Assembly: GCA_010909725.1 (NCBI GenBank) | Contig: JAACMV010000014.1 | Location: 906,001 to 970,000, forward strand | DNA from: Picochlorum sp. 'celeri' | Lineage: Eukaryota; Chlorophyta; Trebouxiophyceae | Direction: 5' to 3' | DNA: 64,000 nt | Shown here: piece after piece, positions 32,256 through 44,653 of the stretch | How positions within the stretch are numbered: the first letter of the stretch is position 1 | How the letters are laid out: each line of letters begins with the position of its first letter | Program-made: the position numbers and the translations under genes | Notes under the pieces: generated by a model | What the model saw: only the letters and a program-made list of their open reading frames with translations | Database searches by the model: none | Told to the model about the DNA's origin: nothing

Positions 32256-33356
32256 ATGGTGCCAGCGACGGGAAACGAGGACGGCGTGCCAGATAAAAGC
32301 AATTCGAGTGATACGCCTATTTCCTCGGATACCAGCGACACAGAATCCACAGAAGACGGAGCACATGAGAATAATCAAGAATACAACAGCGGTTCTCACA
32401 AGGACGATCACGAGAGTGGTGCGGGGTCGTCCCTGAAGTATGTCTCCGGGGAAACGGCGAATAATCAGTCCGGCTCGCGCAAGGAATCTGTGCACAAGAG
32501 TGATGATGGTGCTACTGGAAAATTTGATACAGTGAAAGGGCGGAATCGATCCGCGTCGAGGAAGCGCACAAAGAGTGGAAGGTACACAAGTGATATCACC
32601 CTGGAGGAGATGCAGGGGTACTTTCACTTGCCAGCGTATGAAGCCGCCCGTCGAATGGGAATTGGTTTGACGATTCTCAAGAGATTGTGTCGCAAGTTTG
32701 GGGTACAGCGGTGGCCGTATCAGAGGAAGCGGTTTTCGGATATGAAGGAGGAGGAGTTGTTGGAGCATGCACAGGCACATCTCAGACAGCAGACAGCAGT
32801 GGCTCCAACAGGGCAACAGGAGCAGCAGCGGCCTGAACTCCATGCTCTTGTGGAGCAATTACTTGTGATGCTGGGAAATCAGGGGGCAAGGCCATACCAG
32901 CCAGGATATCCCATGCCTCCATATCAAGGGGAAGGGCAGTTTCCAGGGTCACTGCCTCCTCACATTGCTGGACTCAGCGGTCCATCTACCGCATCCATGG
33001 CACAGGCCTACTTTCCTCCACAAGGATCTCATTCGGATGCAGTATTTTCTGCAGTGCAACCAATGGATCATGCGCAGATGCATTCAGGGAGCATGCAAAC
33101 GCAACAGTCGGAGCATACAGGAACTGGAAATTATTTGGACGCTGTGCAAGCATATTGGAAGAGGCAGCATGATCTACAACAGGAACCGGGGAGTGCTTTC
33201 AGGCCCTTTTCGGATACACGCACTACAGACCGTCCCATGGACATATCCAATGCATGGTTGTTGTCCTCATCAGGCCGCTTTGGTGGCACATCAGAAGAAG
33301 AATTCAAGAACAGAAATTTTGCAGCTCATTGTCGGAAAGAAGATGAACGACAGTAA
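32256..33356 (+). CDS. RWP-RK domain transcription factor
   Basis: Single exon, 366 residues from ATG 32256. The first 100 residues are Ser/Asp/Gly-rich and disordered, then a basic patch (RNRSASRKRTKSGRY). The RWP-RK domain is about 112-150: ITLEEMQGYFHLPAYEAARR, MGIGLTILKRLCRKFGVQ, RWPYQRK (RWP at 142-144). The C-terminal half is Gln/Pro/Ser-rich, typical of activation regions. No GAF-like nitrate-sensing region or PB1 domain is present, so it resembles the short RKD/MID-type factors that act in gamete differentiation and mating type in green algae and not NIN-like nitrate regulators. The target genes are unknown. Confidence 0.88.
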   Translation: MVPATGNEDGVPDKSNSSDTPISSDTSDTESTEDGAHENNQEYNSGSHKDDHESGAGSSLKYVSGETANNQSGSRKESVHKSDDGATGKFDTVKGRNRSASRKRTKSGRYTSDITLEEMQGYFHLPAYEAARRMGIGLTILKRLCRKFGVQRWPYQRKRFSDMKEEELLEHAQAHLRQQTAVAPTGQQEQQRPELHALVEQLLVMLGNQGARPYQPGYPMPPYQGEGQFPGSLPPHIAGLSGPSTASMAQAYFPPQGSHSDAVFSAVQPMDHAQMHSGSMQTQQSEHTGTGNYLDAVQAYWKRQHDLQQEPGSAFRPFSDTRTTDRPMDISNAWLLSSSGRFGGTSEEEFKNRNFAAHCRKEDERQ

Positions 33357-33630
33357 TGGATGCAATGTCTTGGCAATGTTCTACACTACTGGGTCGCTCC
33401 TTCTTCGTAAGGATGTCGACATGATACATTCGGATTTTCATTCTCAACCCATGTTTCGTAGTTGTTTTCACGCACCATTTACAGGTACAATGATGTGTAC
33501 ATAATGGTATTTTAAATGTTTTTGGGGGAGAGAAACATTCAATCTGTGAATTTTACAGAATATTATGAGCAGCATACTTGTAATTGCGGAATCGCAACTC
33601 TATAGATCTTCATAGCATAGTATGCCATGT

Positions 33631-34000
33631 CTACTTGCGAGACCTCTTCCTGTCTCGCTTCTTTAATGCATCCATCTTTGCCTGCACACCACAATCTCCA
33701 CCAATCACCTCACATCATCCACAACAGTCTATATATATACACACGTACCCTGAGAATAGTCGCAAATGAGTCTTTAAACTTGTCCAAATCCCTCGTGGGA
33801 ACTATCGTGCTAATCTTCTTCTTCTTTCCATCCGTCGCTCGAACCAAGCATTTATACTCGAGATGAGACGTATCATTTTTACCTTTCAATGCCTTTTCAT
33901 TCGTTCTCTTCATAGTAAGAAAGACAGAGCCTCCTCCATCCCTGGAGGCATCATACATGCGATTAAGCTCTGTGAGGAATTTGCCACTTTCTAACCTCAT
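33631..34000 (-). CDS. SRP14: Signal recognition particle 14-kDa subunit
   Basis: Exons are 34000-33749 and 33681-33631 (67-nt intron, donor GTACGT, acceptor GTGCAG), 100 residues. Family motifs are ESGKFLTELNRMYDASRDGG, SVFLTMKRT and KCLVRATDGKKKKISTIV. The second exon supplies AKMDALKKRDRKRSRK, matching the human end (ANMDGLKKRDKK). SRP14 pairs with SRP9 to bind the Alu domain of SRP RNA and arrest elongation. It lacks the long Ala-rich tail of primates. SRP9 and SRP RNA were not seen in this window. Confidence 0.95.
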
Positions 34001-34457
34001 TCTGCTATATCATCTACTACAGTTTATGTATTTAATGCAATTTAAACGGATATTTCTCTGTGGATTGGATGGACCAAGGTAGATTCAAGGAACAAACGAA
34101 AGTCTCTGTAAATAAGATATTGTGCATTTTTTCATTTTCATATCAAGGCCAAAGAACGGATCAAATACGTCAAATTTTAGGTATCGGAAACGATCATGGA
34201 AGATACGTACTCCATATAGTCTCCGTATCTTATGATTGGAAGCAGTTGTGCGTAGAATACCTCGCCCTTTTGTTCCTGTTGTTGTTGGACACTCGGCACT
34301 GCACTGAGTATTTATACACGCTCAGAACGGAGGAAAGTCACTGTTTTTTTTATTTCTACATATCTATTACGCAAGAAAGGCGAGCAGGTATTCATTCGGT
34401 TTGGGTCGACCAGCAAGCAAGTCACTCATCTGAGAAGAACAAGACTTGGTTGTCATC
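34001..34457. other. Divergent intergenic region (SRP14 / PKG-like kinase)
   Basis: These 457 bases contain a plus-strand open frame (34060 onward) without family resemblance; it is probably 5' UTR and promoter of the kinase gene. No RNA gene arms were found. Confidence 0.4.
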
Positions 34458-36928
34458 ATGGGGAATTCATGGTCTCGGTCGTCTTCTGCGGGGCAGCGAG
34501 CGTCCCAGGGTAATAGACAAACGTCATCGGTTCGACGTGTTCAAGCAGTGACAGAGTTCAAGTATGGAGGGGCGTTTGGGAGAGGAAAAGGTGGATTGAG
34601 GCCACGGCCTGTTGGGAGTTGTCCTGTGAAGGGGGAGGATGTCACGTTCATCATGGTGCGTGCTGTGCTAGAGTGGTTTGTACGTACGATGAGGTATATA
34701 TGATGTATTGTGGTTGTAAATATTGCAGGAGTGTTTGGCGAATATGCTCTTGTTCACACATTTGAATACAGAGACTCAGCGGTCTGTAGTGTCTGGCATG
34801 TATGAAAGATCTATTCCTGCGGGGGAGATATTGATTCAGGAAGGTGATACTGGTATGGGTGCGGATGAATTATTTGTCGTCAAATCCGGAGAATTTGAGG
34901 TTCTTCAGAGGAGGACAGGAGTGAACATTCGTGTCAATATGAAGCATCGTGGGGACACATTTGGGGAATTGTCGCTCATGTACAACAGTCCTAGGTCTGC
35001 AACTGTGGCCGCGACACAGGATTCTGTTGTGTGGGTCCTTGAAAGAGATACATTCAGGACTCATATTCAGATGGATGAGGACCATGAAGGTGCAGAGGAC
35101 AAATCTGGCATGACAACAGAGTTGTTTATGAATCAGGTTCCTATCCTGTCTCATTTGAGTAGGGAAGAAAAGCTAGAATTTTTGAGCAAGGTGAAAAAAC
35201 TGGAGTTTTCAAAGGGGGATATAGTTGTTCGAGAAGGTGATGTTGGTGACTGCTTTTATATTATTCAATCTGGTGAGGCAACTGTGTATCAACATTATGG
35301 ATGTCATGGTGATGTTGTTGCGCCATCAGAGAGTCAAAGTGAAGGGGACATTCATATTTCACCTCCACTCGAAGAGAGCGAGGAGCAAACGACGAAGAAG
35401 CAGCGCAAAATTAATAAACTGTTCCAGGCAGATTTCTTTGGGGAGGGTGCCCTGCTGGATTCACAACCACGGAAAGCTACTGTTGTAGCTGATACAGAAC
35501 TTGTGTGTTTAACATTGGACAAGGAAAGCTTTGATATTTTGCTCGCTCCTAAATATGAATTGTTGTTAAAGGAAAAAAGTCCTCATGTCGTTGGGACGAG
35601 ATTGATGAAGATGGCATCAGTGGGTGGACCATCACGGCCACCTGCCATGGTCCATATCAAGCGCAGGAGGTATTCCAACTCCCAAGCTCAATGGGTATGG
35701 GAGATGGTTCGAGCTGTTGGACACTTGGATGAAGTTTGGGACCTAAACGCTTCCTCAGATCCATATAGTGAATCGAATTCCCCGACAAAGCATCGCGACG
35801 ATGGGGACATTGTTCTGAGTTTGGTTGAAGGTGTTGTTCTTGGGAGTGGGGCATTCAGTCGTGTCTCTGTTGTTACAGAGGAAGGTTCCTCTCGAGCATA
35901 CGCACTGAAAAGAATTCGTAAGACAGCAGTGATGAGGTGTCCAGAACATGTGTACAGTGAACAGTCAATCACGAGAAATCTGACGCACCCATTTTGTATC
36001 CGCCAATATGGATCCTTCCAAGACAAGTACCATTTGTACTTTCTCTTTGATTTGATGACAGGAGGAGATTTGATGGATATTTTGGTTAGCGATGCATCTG
36101 CAGTGTCTGTTCGTGTGCATGGTGGGGCATTGAAACCAAGCTGCCTTGCCCCAAAAGTCAAAATGCTGAAAGGCTTGGAGGAGGGCGTTGCAAAGTTCTA
36201 TGTCGCTTCTGTTGTACTTGCTTTAGAATATCTGCATCAAAATAATGTCGTATACAGGGATTTGAAGCCTGAAAATATATTTATTGATCAGCAGGGATAT
36301 CCTAAACTCGGAGACTTTGGCTTTGCAAAGTTGCTCAAGCCAAAGAAGAGGACATTTACATTCTGTGGCACACCTGGATACGTTGCTCCAGAGAATGTCC
36401 TAGCTCACGGCTACGGGACAACTGTAGACTGGTGGGGACTCGGCGTTGTCACATATGTTTTACTGACGGGTAAACAGCCGTTTACATCCCCAAAGACCGA
36501 CGACCAAATGGAGATCATGCGACGGATTGTGGATAATTCGTTCAACATTTCATTTCCTCCATACTTGAGCAACCATGCCAAGTCATTGATCCAAGGCCTC
36601 TTGGAAAGGAAACCATCAAAGAGGCTCGGTTGCTCTGGTAATAAAGTGAATGACATTAAAAATCATCCATGGTTTGATTCTTTCGACTGGGAAAGCCTTG
36701 CTGCCAGGAAAATGATACCACCTCGTCAGCCAAAGGATGATGCTGCCAAGAGGATTCGGGAGTTGGCAGTACGTTGCGTTTATGAAACCGTTGCATTTGA
36801 TGTATGACTCTAATTTCATGCGTATCATGTGATCTGTGCAGAATGGTGAAAGGAAAGGAGGCAACAGAGTCGCAAAGGAATCGAAAGAAGAGCTCATGGA
36901 GGCTACTAAAATCTTTGAAGACTTTTGA
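34458..36928 (+). CDS. Cyclic-nucleotide-dependent (PKG-like) AGC protein kinase
   Basis: Exons are 34458-34655, 34729-36768 and 36842-36928 (introns 73 and 73 nt, donors GTGCGT and GTACGT), 774 residues. The N-terminus MGNSWSRSS fits the N-myristoylation rule (Gly2, Ser6). Two cyclic-nucleotide-binding domains follow. Phosphate-binding cassettes are FGELSLMYNSPRSATV (near 144-159) and FGEGALLDSQPRKATV (near 303-318), each with the conserved Glu and Arg. The AGC kinase domain has GSGAFSRV, the ATP Lys in YALKRIRK (about 460), YRDLKPEN (575-582), DFGFAKL (595) and CGTPGYVAPE, and an AGC-type tail ending in an acidic-aromatic DF. One polypeptide joining regulator and kinase is the PKG plan. About 35 extra residues sit between the kinase alphaD and alphaE (about 520-554). 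Ligand preference, cGMP or cAMP, cannot be decided from sequence. Confidence 0.9.
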
Positions 36929-37005
36929 AGACTGGATCCCAGGTACTATGTCATGACACAGTACACACCCCTCTGACACACTAATTTTCACTTTGAACTG
37001 TAAAA

Positions 37006-40000
37006 ATGAGTACCATAAAGCAGAATTATCGTCTAGAGTCAAGATTGGAAGTATTTTATACTGGTGGGGCAGTGCGAACGTCTCGCGACGACAGCAAAGC
37101 GGCATGCGCTTGTCATGACGAGGTCAAGGTACGAAAACAATGCATAATACATGTATATATCGATACATCTTTGTAAATACGAGTCAGAAAGCCGGATAAA
37201 GGCAGAAACGTTTGTTTACTTTCATGCATGTGCATCTCAAGTCGTTGCTTTCTTTTCAGGTTATTGATACAAGCACAGGCAATGTACTACAGACATTTCA
37301 GGGGGTATGTTTGCTTATATATTCATCGAATCGTGCCGACTTAATGCCCTGATCTCTCTGCTTGGTGTGTACAGGATACAGAACCGGTTACTTCCTTGGC
37401 ATGGGGCCCAAATGACGAGTATATGATCATTGCATCGCGGTCTTTGCAACTGCGGGCTTTTTCGGTGGAGACTGGAAGACCTATTCGAAGTTTCAAGGTA
37501 GGTTTCATGGCAACAGGAATGTATGCCATGTTTGCTAAACTGAATGCTCTGCTTTGCAGGACCATAAAGCGCCTGTCGCTGACATTGCTATCGATGGGTC
37601 ACAGACACTGATGGCCACCGCGTCTGCTGATAAGAGTGTAAAAGTATGGGACATTTCAGGTGGTTATTGTACTCACTCATTTACCGGACATAGGTACGTT
37701 TGTTTTCTCAACACTGACACAGGAGCGCAGGGGCAGTGCATGAATTGAGATCAGCAATTGTGTCTGATTTCCATCCTACTACTCAATTGCTGAAGTATAC
37801 ATCATGCTACAGTAAAATACTTCATCTGTACCACGGTTGATACTACCATTTTGAGTTTTTTTGTCAATGTGTGTCAAATATGAAGTGATATTCTTATGAG
37901 ACGTTGTCATTTGTAGGGGTATTGTGCTGTGTTGTATCTTTCATCCGTCTCAATTGCTATTGATATCTGCTGGAGATGATTCTCAAATCAAAATTTGGGA
38001 TCTCATCTCCAAAACATGCGTGGCAACCCTGCAGGCCCACTTTTCTGCAGTGACATGTTTATCCATCAGTGAAGATGGGTGGACATTGCTGAGTGGTGGG
38101 CGCGACGGTGTAGTAGTTGTTTGGAATCTGCGAGATTATTCAAAAGTTGCCACGGTACCTGTATATGAAGCGATCGAGTCATTAGTGTCCCTGCCTAAAT
38201 CCATGTGCAAGAGTATCAAACTTGCATCTAAGAATGCAGTAGTTTTTGCCACAGGCGGTGAAAAAGGCGTCGTCAGATGCTGGAGATCTGATACAGCGAC
38301 ATGTGTATCACGTGAATTGGACAATATGCCAGCTCCTGCTGTTGCAGGGAGCATAGTAGAATTGTGTGTGTCACGCTCAAACGACACAGAGTATGCCCTC
38401 ACTGCAGCCACTGAGGATTGCAGGCTGTTACATTTGGACATTCATGATATGAGCATAGGTCTATATCGACAGTTTATCGGGAATAATGATGAAGTGACTG
38501 ATGTGCGATTCATTGCTCCTGCCCAGGATGGGCAGTCATCCAGGCTGGCAGTAGCCACAAATAGTGAGCATATTCATGTATTCGACAGTAACACACTCAG
38601 CTGCATGGATACATTGAGTGGGCATAAAGAAGCTGTGTTGTCATTAGGGTACATGAAGACGACGTCAGGAGCTGACTTGCTCGTCTCTGGGAGCAAAGAT
38701 ACTAGTGTGAGGGTGTGGGATGTTTCTGGTGGGCAAAAAGCAGCCTGTATCGCTGTGGGAACAGGTCATGTGAGTGCTGTCACGGCTGTAGCATTCTCAA
38801 ACAAACCAGAATCCAAATTTGTAATTTCAGGAGGAGCAGACAAGCTTCTCAGGGCATGGAATGTCCCAGAGCCCTCTAATGATGCGTCACCCCAAAGCCT
38901 TGCTGCCATTGCTGCGATACCCGCACATGATAAGGACATCAATGCAGTCTGCGTCGCACCAAATGATCTTTTGGTTGCGTCAGCATCTCAGGATAGGTCG
39001 ATCAAAGTTTGGAAAATGCCAGATTTGACTCCAGTGACAGTCTTGAGAGGTCACAAAAGGGGTGTATGGTCTATTGCCTTTTCCCCAATAGATCAGGCTA
39101 TTGTATCAGCATCTGGCGATAAAACAATAAAATTGTGGAATTTGAAAGATGGCACGTGCCTGCGGACATTCGAAGGACACATTGCATCTGTCCTGAGAGT
39201 TCAAGTTTTATCAGCAGGGACACAACTCATGAGCTCTGGAGCTGATGGGTTGATCAAATTGTGGAATATACGAACAGCAGAAGCGGTTGCGACATTCGAC
39301 GCACATGAGGATAAAGTCTGGTCGCTTGCCCTTGAGGATGATTCAGGTGACATTGCTGCTTCGGGTGGATCAGATGGTAGTATAGCAATTTGGAAAGACT
39401 GTACGGAAGCTGACAATCAGAACGCAGCGAAGGAGGCCGAAAATCTAGCAATCCAGGAGCAGGAACTTCAAAATGCTGTACATGATGGTAAATGGGAAGA
39501 AGCAGCAGCATTAGCAATAGACATGGGGCGTCCTGGACAGCTCTTGGGCGTTGTCAAGAAGGCATTAGAGTACACCGATACGAAGCAGCCAAACCATATT
39601 CTTCGAAGCGTATCCAAATCTCTTGACAGTGATCAAGTCAAGAAGACGTTGGAGTATTGCCGTGAATGGAATGCTCATAGCAAGAATTGCAATGCTGCTC
39701 AAGCCATGGTCCATGCCATCCTTCACGAACATCCTCAAGCAGATCTGCTGTCAATGAAAGGCCTCGATGGTATATTAGATGGTATAGAAGCATATACCAA
39801 ACGCCATACGTCCAGAATCAATCGCCTCATTCGGTCCTCATATATTGTTGACTTCATCCTGGGGGTCATGGGCGCCTTGGCACCAGCATCAGAAGCTCCA
39901 GCAACACCCATCACGTTTGATGACGTTGACGAAGACGATGACGACCGTATCAAAAGAAAAGACACAGAGGAAAAACCGAAGAAAGAAAAGAAAACCAGGA

Positions 40001-40023
40001 AACGAAGGAAAACAGTCATGTAA
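37006..40023 (+). CDS. UTP13: U3 snoRNP WD40 protein UTP13 (TBL3)
   Basis: Five exons: 37006-37128, 37260-37304, 37375-37497, 37560-37693 and 37917-40023; 843 residues. Donors are GTACGA, GTATGT, GTAGGT and GTACGT. It begins KQNYRLESRLEVFYTGGAVR, like the human TBL3 start. About 12 WD repeats form tandem propellers (examples: SAGDDSQIKIWDL and SASGDKTIKLWNLKDGTCLR). The C-terminal Utp13 helical domain starts near residue 640 and includes LLSMKGLDGILDGIEAYTKR. The tail is acidic and then Lys-rich (KKEKKTRKRRK), a nucleolar signal. It is part of the UTP-B module that binds the 5' ETS of pre-rRNA. The introns cluster in the first 900 bases. It converges with the next gene, 16 bases between stops. 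Confidence 0.93.
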
Positions 40024-40039
40024 TTTACACATTGAGATT

Positions 40040-40561
40040 TTAAGAATCCAACACATTGCTAGCTTCTGACGCCGGCAACTGCAACGTCTCTCTTGGGACA
40101 ATACTAGAATCACTATCCTTTGCTGGTGCAATCAATTTCGGTGCAATACCTTGCGCCACAAGTTCCAAAGGATGGCTTTCCTCAATCAGGTGATTCTTAT
40201 ACTTCCTGCACACACACAGCCAATACAATTCTTTCGCATCTCTAACACCATCCGTATTCCATATCAAATCATACCTATACGTGTCAGATGCCATTGGCAG
40301 CCGCTTGGGTAGATTCTTTGGCGCAGGATCATTCCAATGTCGAAACGTGTTGGGCTTATTCCAGTCCCCCCTTGCCCGGTGCAACATGGCCGTGTGTTTC
40401 TTCATTTCTTCCAGCATTTTCACCTGCTCTGGGTCATTTTTATCAATTAATTTCTCAAAATCTGCGATTGTGCCATCTAAATCCGTCTCTTGGCCAGAGA
40501 CGTCGTTTGAGCCATGAGGGGAAGAAGTCAACGAATGCTCTTCCCTTCCCTCGTTATTCAT
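40040..40561 (-). CDS. Unknown acidic protein
   Basis: Single exon, 173 residues from ATG 40561. The N-terminal third is acidic and probably helical (LDGTIADFEKLIDKND, then QVKMLEEMKKHTAMLHRARG). A middle block WNKPNTFRHWNDPAPKNLPK and a C-terminal block with ELYWLCVCRKYKNHLI look conserved but were not recognised. The coding nature is supported by length, convergent placement against UTP13 and composition. No targeting signal or membrane segment is evident. Function unknown. Confidence 0.6.
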   Translation of the reverse strand: MNNEGREEHSLTSSPHGSNDVSGQETDLDGTIADFEKLIDKNDPEQVKMLEEMKKHTAMLHRARGDWNKPNTFRHWNDPAPKNLPKRLPMASDTYRYDLIWNTDGVRDAKELYWLCVCRKYKNHLIEESHPLELVAQGIAPKLIAPAKDSDSSIVPRETLQLPASEASNVLDS

Positions 40562-40781
40562 TCTTTCCACTACTCAGACCTTTATATACATCAGAATAAA
40601 TATATATATGGAAATATCAATGAAAAAAGCCGACCACACGCAGTCATTCGTATCCAAAGCCTGTTGACCAGATTCAACATCCCTCTGAATGCCGGATGGT
40701 GGAACGTCTTTCTGTGTAAAAAATCACACAATTACATACGAAGAAAATAATCACAGGTATCTCTAGTGTACAAAGACCTCT

Positions 40782-41685
40782 TCAGAGTGAGTATACCACG
40801 TTCAGATCCTTTGTTTCGACTCGTTCTTTGCTTCCTTTTGACGTGTTCATTTCAATAGTGTCTTGGTGCTTCTTCGCAAAGTGCCCCATCTGGTATGCCT
40901 GATGTAATTGCTCCAGCCTCCTCTTCTTCTCAAGAGTGATTTCAAGCTTTGTTCTGAGCACGGCATTTTCCACTTGCAGCGTTTCGAATTCATTCAAGTT
41001 CTTAGAGGCATCCGTCATGGAAGACATGTTGTGTTCAATCATCTCCAGGGCCTGTTTCACCTTATCCGACAGGGGAGCACTTTGAGCAGAAGACGCCCCA
41101 CGCGTCGCGGCTGAAAGCTTTTCTTCGACCATGAGCAATGCTTTGCGTGCGCTCGATGGCGCTTGTACTTTTCTTCCTGATGTCTTCAATGCCTGGCTCT
41201 TCTTCTTCTTCGTTTCAACTGTTTTGGCTGGCGCTGCCACAGTGCGTACTAGATGGTTCGACGATGGATCCGACAACTGATTTCTCAATGCGGCAATATC
41301 GTTGCGCAAGGCTGCGACGACAGATGCCTTTGGAGGGATTCTTCCTGGTGAAGTTATAAACTTGAGTTCTTCTTCCTTTTGCAAAAGCTTGTGGGCTACT
41401 GCTTTTACTCGTTCATCAATGCCATTGTCCGCAATGGAATTACTTTCAGCACGACATTGGACGTGTCTCAATGTGGTATTGCCTACATGAAAACACACAG
41501 TTGTGTATGAGGCTCTGACATGCCAGTATCGTTACAAACTGGCATCAAATCGCACCTCGTGAGTGTATCGCATCTATCGATGAACAATGAATTCCTATTT
41601 TATGAAAATGGGTGTATGGATGCCTGTAACAAGGCAATGCGCGTCTCTGCGCAGGTGCACATGTCGTTGCAACAGCACGTGCCAT
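40782..41685 (-). CDS. Unknown organelle-targeted coiled-coil protein
   Basis: Exons are 41685-41556 and 41482-40782 (73-nt intron, donor GTGCGA, acceptor ATGTAG), 276 residues. Exon 1 encodes a transit-peptide-like start (MARAVATTCAPAQRRALPCY) that continues across the splice (RGNTTLRHVQCRAESNS). The mature protein has a helix at about 75-125, a basic Lys/Ser/Ala linker, and a longer coiled coil (about 200-250) with TLQVENAVLRTKLEITLEKK. The tail is charged. No family recognised; the transit peptide suggests plastid. The exon 1 assignment rests on frame fit (phase 1) and presequence character. Confidence 0.6.
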
Positions 41686-41824
41686 GTCTCTCCCCAATCT
41701 TCCCAAAAGATTCCTACGAGGAATGCTCTTTGTTGTATGTTTATTTTACAATACTATCAAGCCTCAGGTAGATCAAATATATGCTAGAATTGCCGACAAT
41801 GTCATCATCATCCGATAGATGATT

Positions 41825-44303
41825 CTAGTGCTTTTTGCCAGTGAATTTGTCAGCCCATGCGACCGGGTCTTTGACTTTTATCTCTTTCTTGGCCTTTGAG
41901 GCTATATCTGGACACCCACAGTGAATGAATGCAGCGACAATCTTTGCAGCATGGGAGTCTTTGAGCTTCTTGCATGTTCCTTGCACATGATTCTTCCACA
42001 AGAGTTCTGTAAAGCGTTTTGCAGAGTCGCCATTCTTTTCATTGGACGCGAGGATTATTCTACGAAGGGCTCGGCTTCCATAATAATCTGTTAAGAGCGT
42101 ATCGGCAGACTCCAAGACAGCTTTATGAATTGCATCAATGTCCTCAATGCCAGAAAGCTCTTCAAGAAAGTTATTTTCACCCCCGACACATAACTCTACC
42201 ACAATGTCGGATGTGTACTGCTTGCATATATACTGTGAAGATGATGGGCTGACCGTCTTAAAAATTGCTTTCCAAAAGCCCGCTTCTAGGATTTCATTTC
42301 GTCGTACCGAGTCATCCTTCTTGCTGACACCCAATTGGGTTTCTATGGTTGTCGCCTCACCCCCATCGTCTTCCGGTTCGATTCGTTTAGAGATTGTTTT
42401 AACAGGTGGTTTCATTATTCGAATAATCTCAGGGGAGAAATATCTTGAACAGTATGGATGGAGAAGCTGCAAGAGAACTTTGTGTGCATGCTTGTCCTGA
42501 ACCACTTGTGATATTTCAGACTGCGATATACAAACATGCATAGTTAAAACACATGCAATAGATATATTGTGGGCTATCATGGAAAGAAAATTCTCTATTC
42601 TTTGACTAGGATCCCTCAGACACACACCTTGCCAAAAGGCAAGGCCTGCTCAAAATCGACACTCATCAGCGCAATTGCTCTGTCCGCCCGTCGACATATT
42701 GTCTTCATAGGAATGTCACAAAACAGAATATACATATCAGTATGGACACATACCTCTAACTCGGATATTATAATCTTTCTAAGGAGCGCAGTATCATCTG
42801 TCACTGAGAGAGCTGTTGCAATTGCCAGCCATCCCCATTCATCCAAGACTGCGGCAAGTACATGTCCCTTGAACGCTCGTATCGCTTTCTTTCTATCTTT
42901 TGCGCTTCCGTAGGCGAGGACCATGCATGCTGCTTCTGCTCCCTCATGTGTATGAATCATGTGCAGTAATGCATCCCCACTAAGTGTTTCTACCGAATCT
43001 TCAACCAGCGATGATGGAGCAGCCTTCATATACTCGGATATCAAGGTATGGGCTAATTGATTATCTACCAACCCTTTCTCAATCACCGGAGTAAGAGTGC
43101 TCGCAACATGACGAATAATGGCCAATTGTTTCTGACCCTCAACTGCTGACAGCAACTGTGACAGAGATTCAGGTGCACCTTTGGTATTGTTGAGCGTGCC
43201 AGAGTCAAACAAAGCATACTCTTTCCCATAAAATTCTGCCGCCATCATTCTACGCTGCTCCACGTGTGCCACAGAGTACAAATCATCCAGAACATGGGTT
43301 CCTGCAGGATGCCGTAAAAGCTCTGGAGCCTTACCTTTGAACGCCTTGAAATACACTGCATCACATACAATATATATAGTAATGATACTATTGCATTGAT
43401 GATGAAATGTCTCATGTCTTGGAATCTGTGGAATCTAGCAGATGAGGTTCCCAGAATGAAATCATGACGTTCATCTATGCTGGATCATGACCAAGATGGA
43501 ATGTGTGGGAATATGCACAACCCCTGGTTTCACATCCAGCACATGACACAAAAATACAATCATATGGCCTCATTAACAATAGTGTGTCTTCAACAGAACC
43601 AGAGGCATTCGACTCTGGAACGATGATCAGGAAGATAACGCAGTTTTGTAACATCAGCGGCCAGCACGTTGAATACATCGACAACCATACCTGGCAACTG
43701 CGATTTAGGAGCCGTAACAATGAGTTTACTCATAATGAACCTCGCATACGGATTTTTGGAAAGCTCCACCATCCTGGGCAACAATTGCTTTTGAATAATA
43801 ATCCTATCATCTTCTGTCCCATGCTTCACGCACGATTGAATAATTCTGGATGCTGTATGCGATGCAGCAAGATCTGCTACTCTGTCTTCACACAGGGCTA
43901 GTATTTTCGACACCAGCTCTGCTTTCGCATCCTTTGGTGTACTACTCTGTCTCAGCTTTTCCCACAGTGCCGTAGCTTCCTGAATCACATGGAAATTCTT
44001 CTGCCTCTTCGCCTTCCTCTCCAACGTATGCTTTTTCTTTTCTTTTCTTCTACTACCACTGCAAACAACAAGCGATTTGTCTCAGTGCATGTCTTGCATG
44101 CAATACAAAACTCAAAAGCCTACGCACCCTTCGGAAGGATCCACCCCATCCACCTCAGCATGAGAGATTTTCTCATCTTTAGTTTTCGATCCTGTAGCTG
44201 ATGCATGGCCATTCTTCCCAGCAGGGGAAGTCCCTGTCTGCTTCCTCTTGTTCTTCTTCTTCAACGCTTGACCCGCATCTCCTCCAGCAGAGCCCATCGT
44301 CAT
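41825..44303 (-). CDS. PUM3: Pumilio-family ribosome biogenesis protein PUM3/PUF6
   Basis: Five exons on the minus strand: 44303-44128, 44058-43640, 43355-42754, 42702-42628 and 42520-41825; 655 residues in frame. Donors are GTGCGT, GTTATC (uncertain), GTATGT and GTGTGT. The N-terminus is Lys-rich (KKKNKRKQTG; KEKKKHTLERKAKRQKN). Then come PUF-like repeats (AASHTASRIIQSCVKHG, NPYARFIMSKLI, HPAGTHVLDDLYSVAH) and the CPL region (DALLHMIHTHEGAEAA, DKHAHKVLLQLLHPYCSRYF, DYYGSRALRRIIL). PUM3/PUF6 binds structured RNA non-specifically and aids 7S-to-5.8S rRNA processing or ASH1-like regulation. The exon 2 end is the weakest point: the donor GTTATC is unlike the others, and a phase-compatible GTTCCA 14 bases on is also possible. 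Confidence 0.88.
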
Positions 44304-44653
44304 TTCACCTACTGATACTGTATATGCTTGGAATTAAATTTAAACAAGCTGCTCATGTGGCAATAGCTGCGCATGTAGTGGACAGTAGATCCCAATCGGC
44401 TAAAGTCCGTATTTAGAGTATTAAAGATCTTTGTGCCAGTGTTTTTTTATGGATTTGGGTCATCCTATGCATCGATGCCAGTCACATATTATCTGTAAGA
44501 AATTAAATTTACTACATAGAGTGGATTTGCACCCATCTGAGCATCCGTATCAGTTTCTCAGGGTGTCATAACCTCTTGATGACACATTTGGACGTCTTTT
44601 CTTTCTAAACTTGCACCTCTACATTGAACCATTTCAAGGAATAGTATAGCATC
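44304..44653. other. Divergent intergenic region, nothing recognised
   Basis: These 350 bases separate the PUM3 start (minus strand) from the U1-70K start (plus strand). They are AT-rich, with no RNA-gene arms or repeats visible. They probably hold both promoters. Confidence 0.45.
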
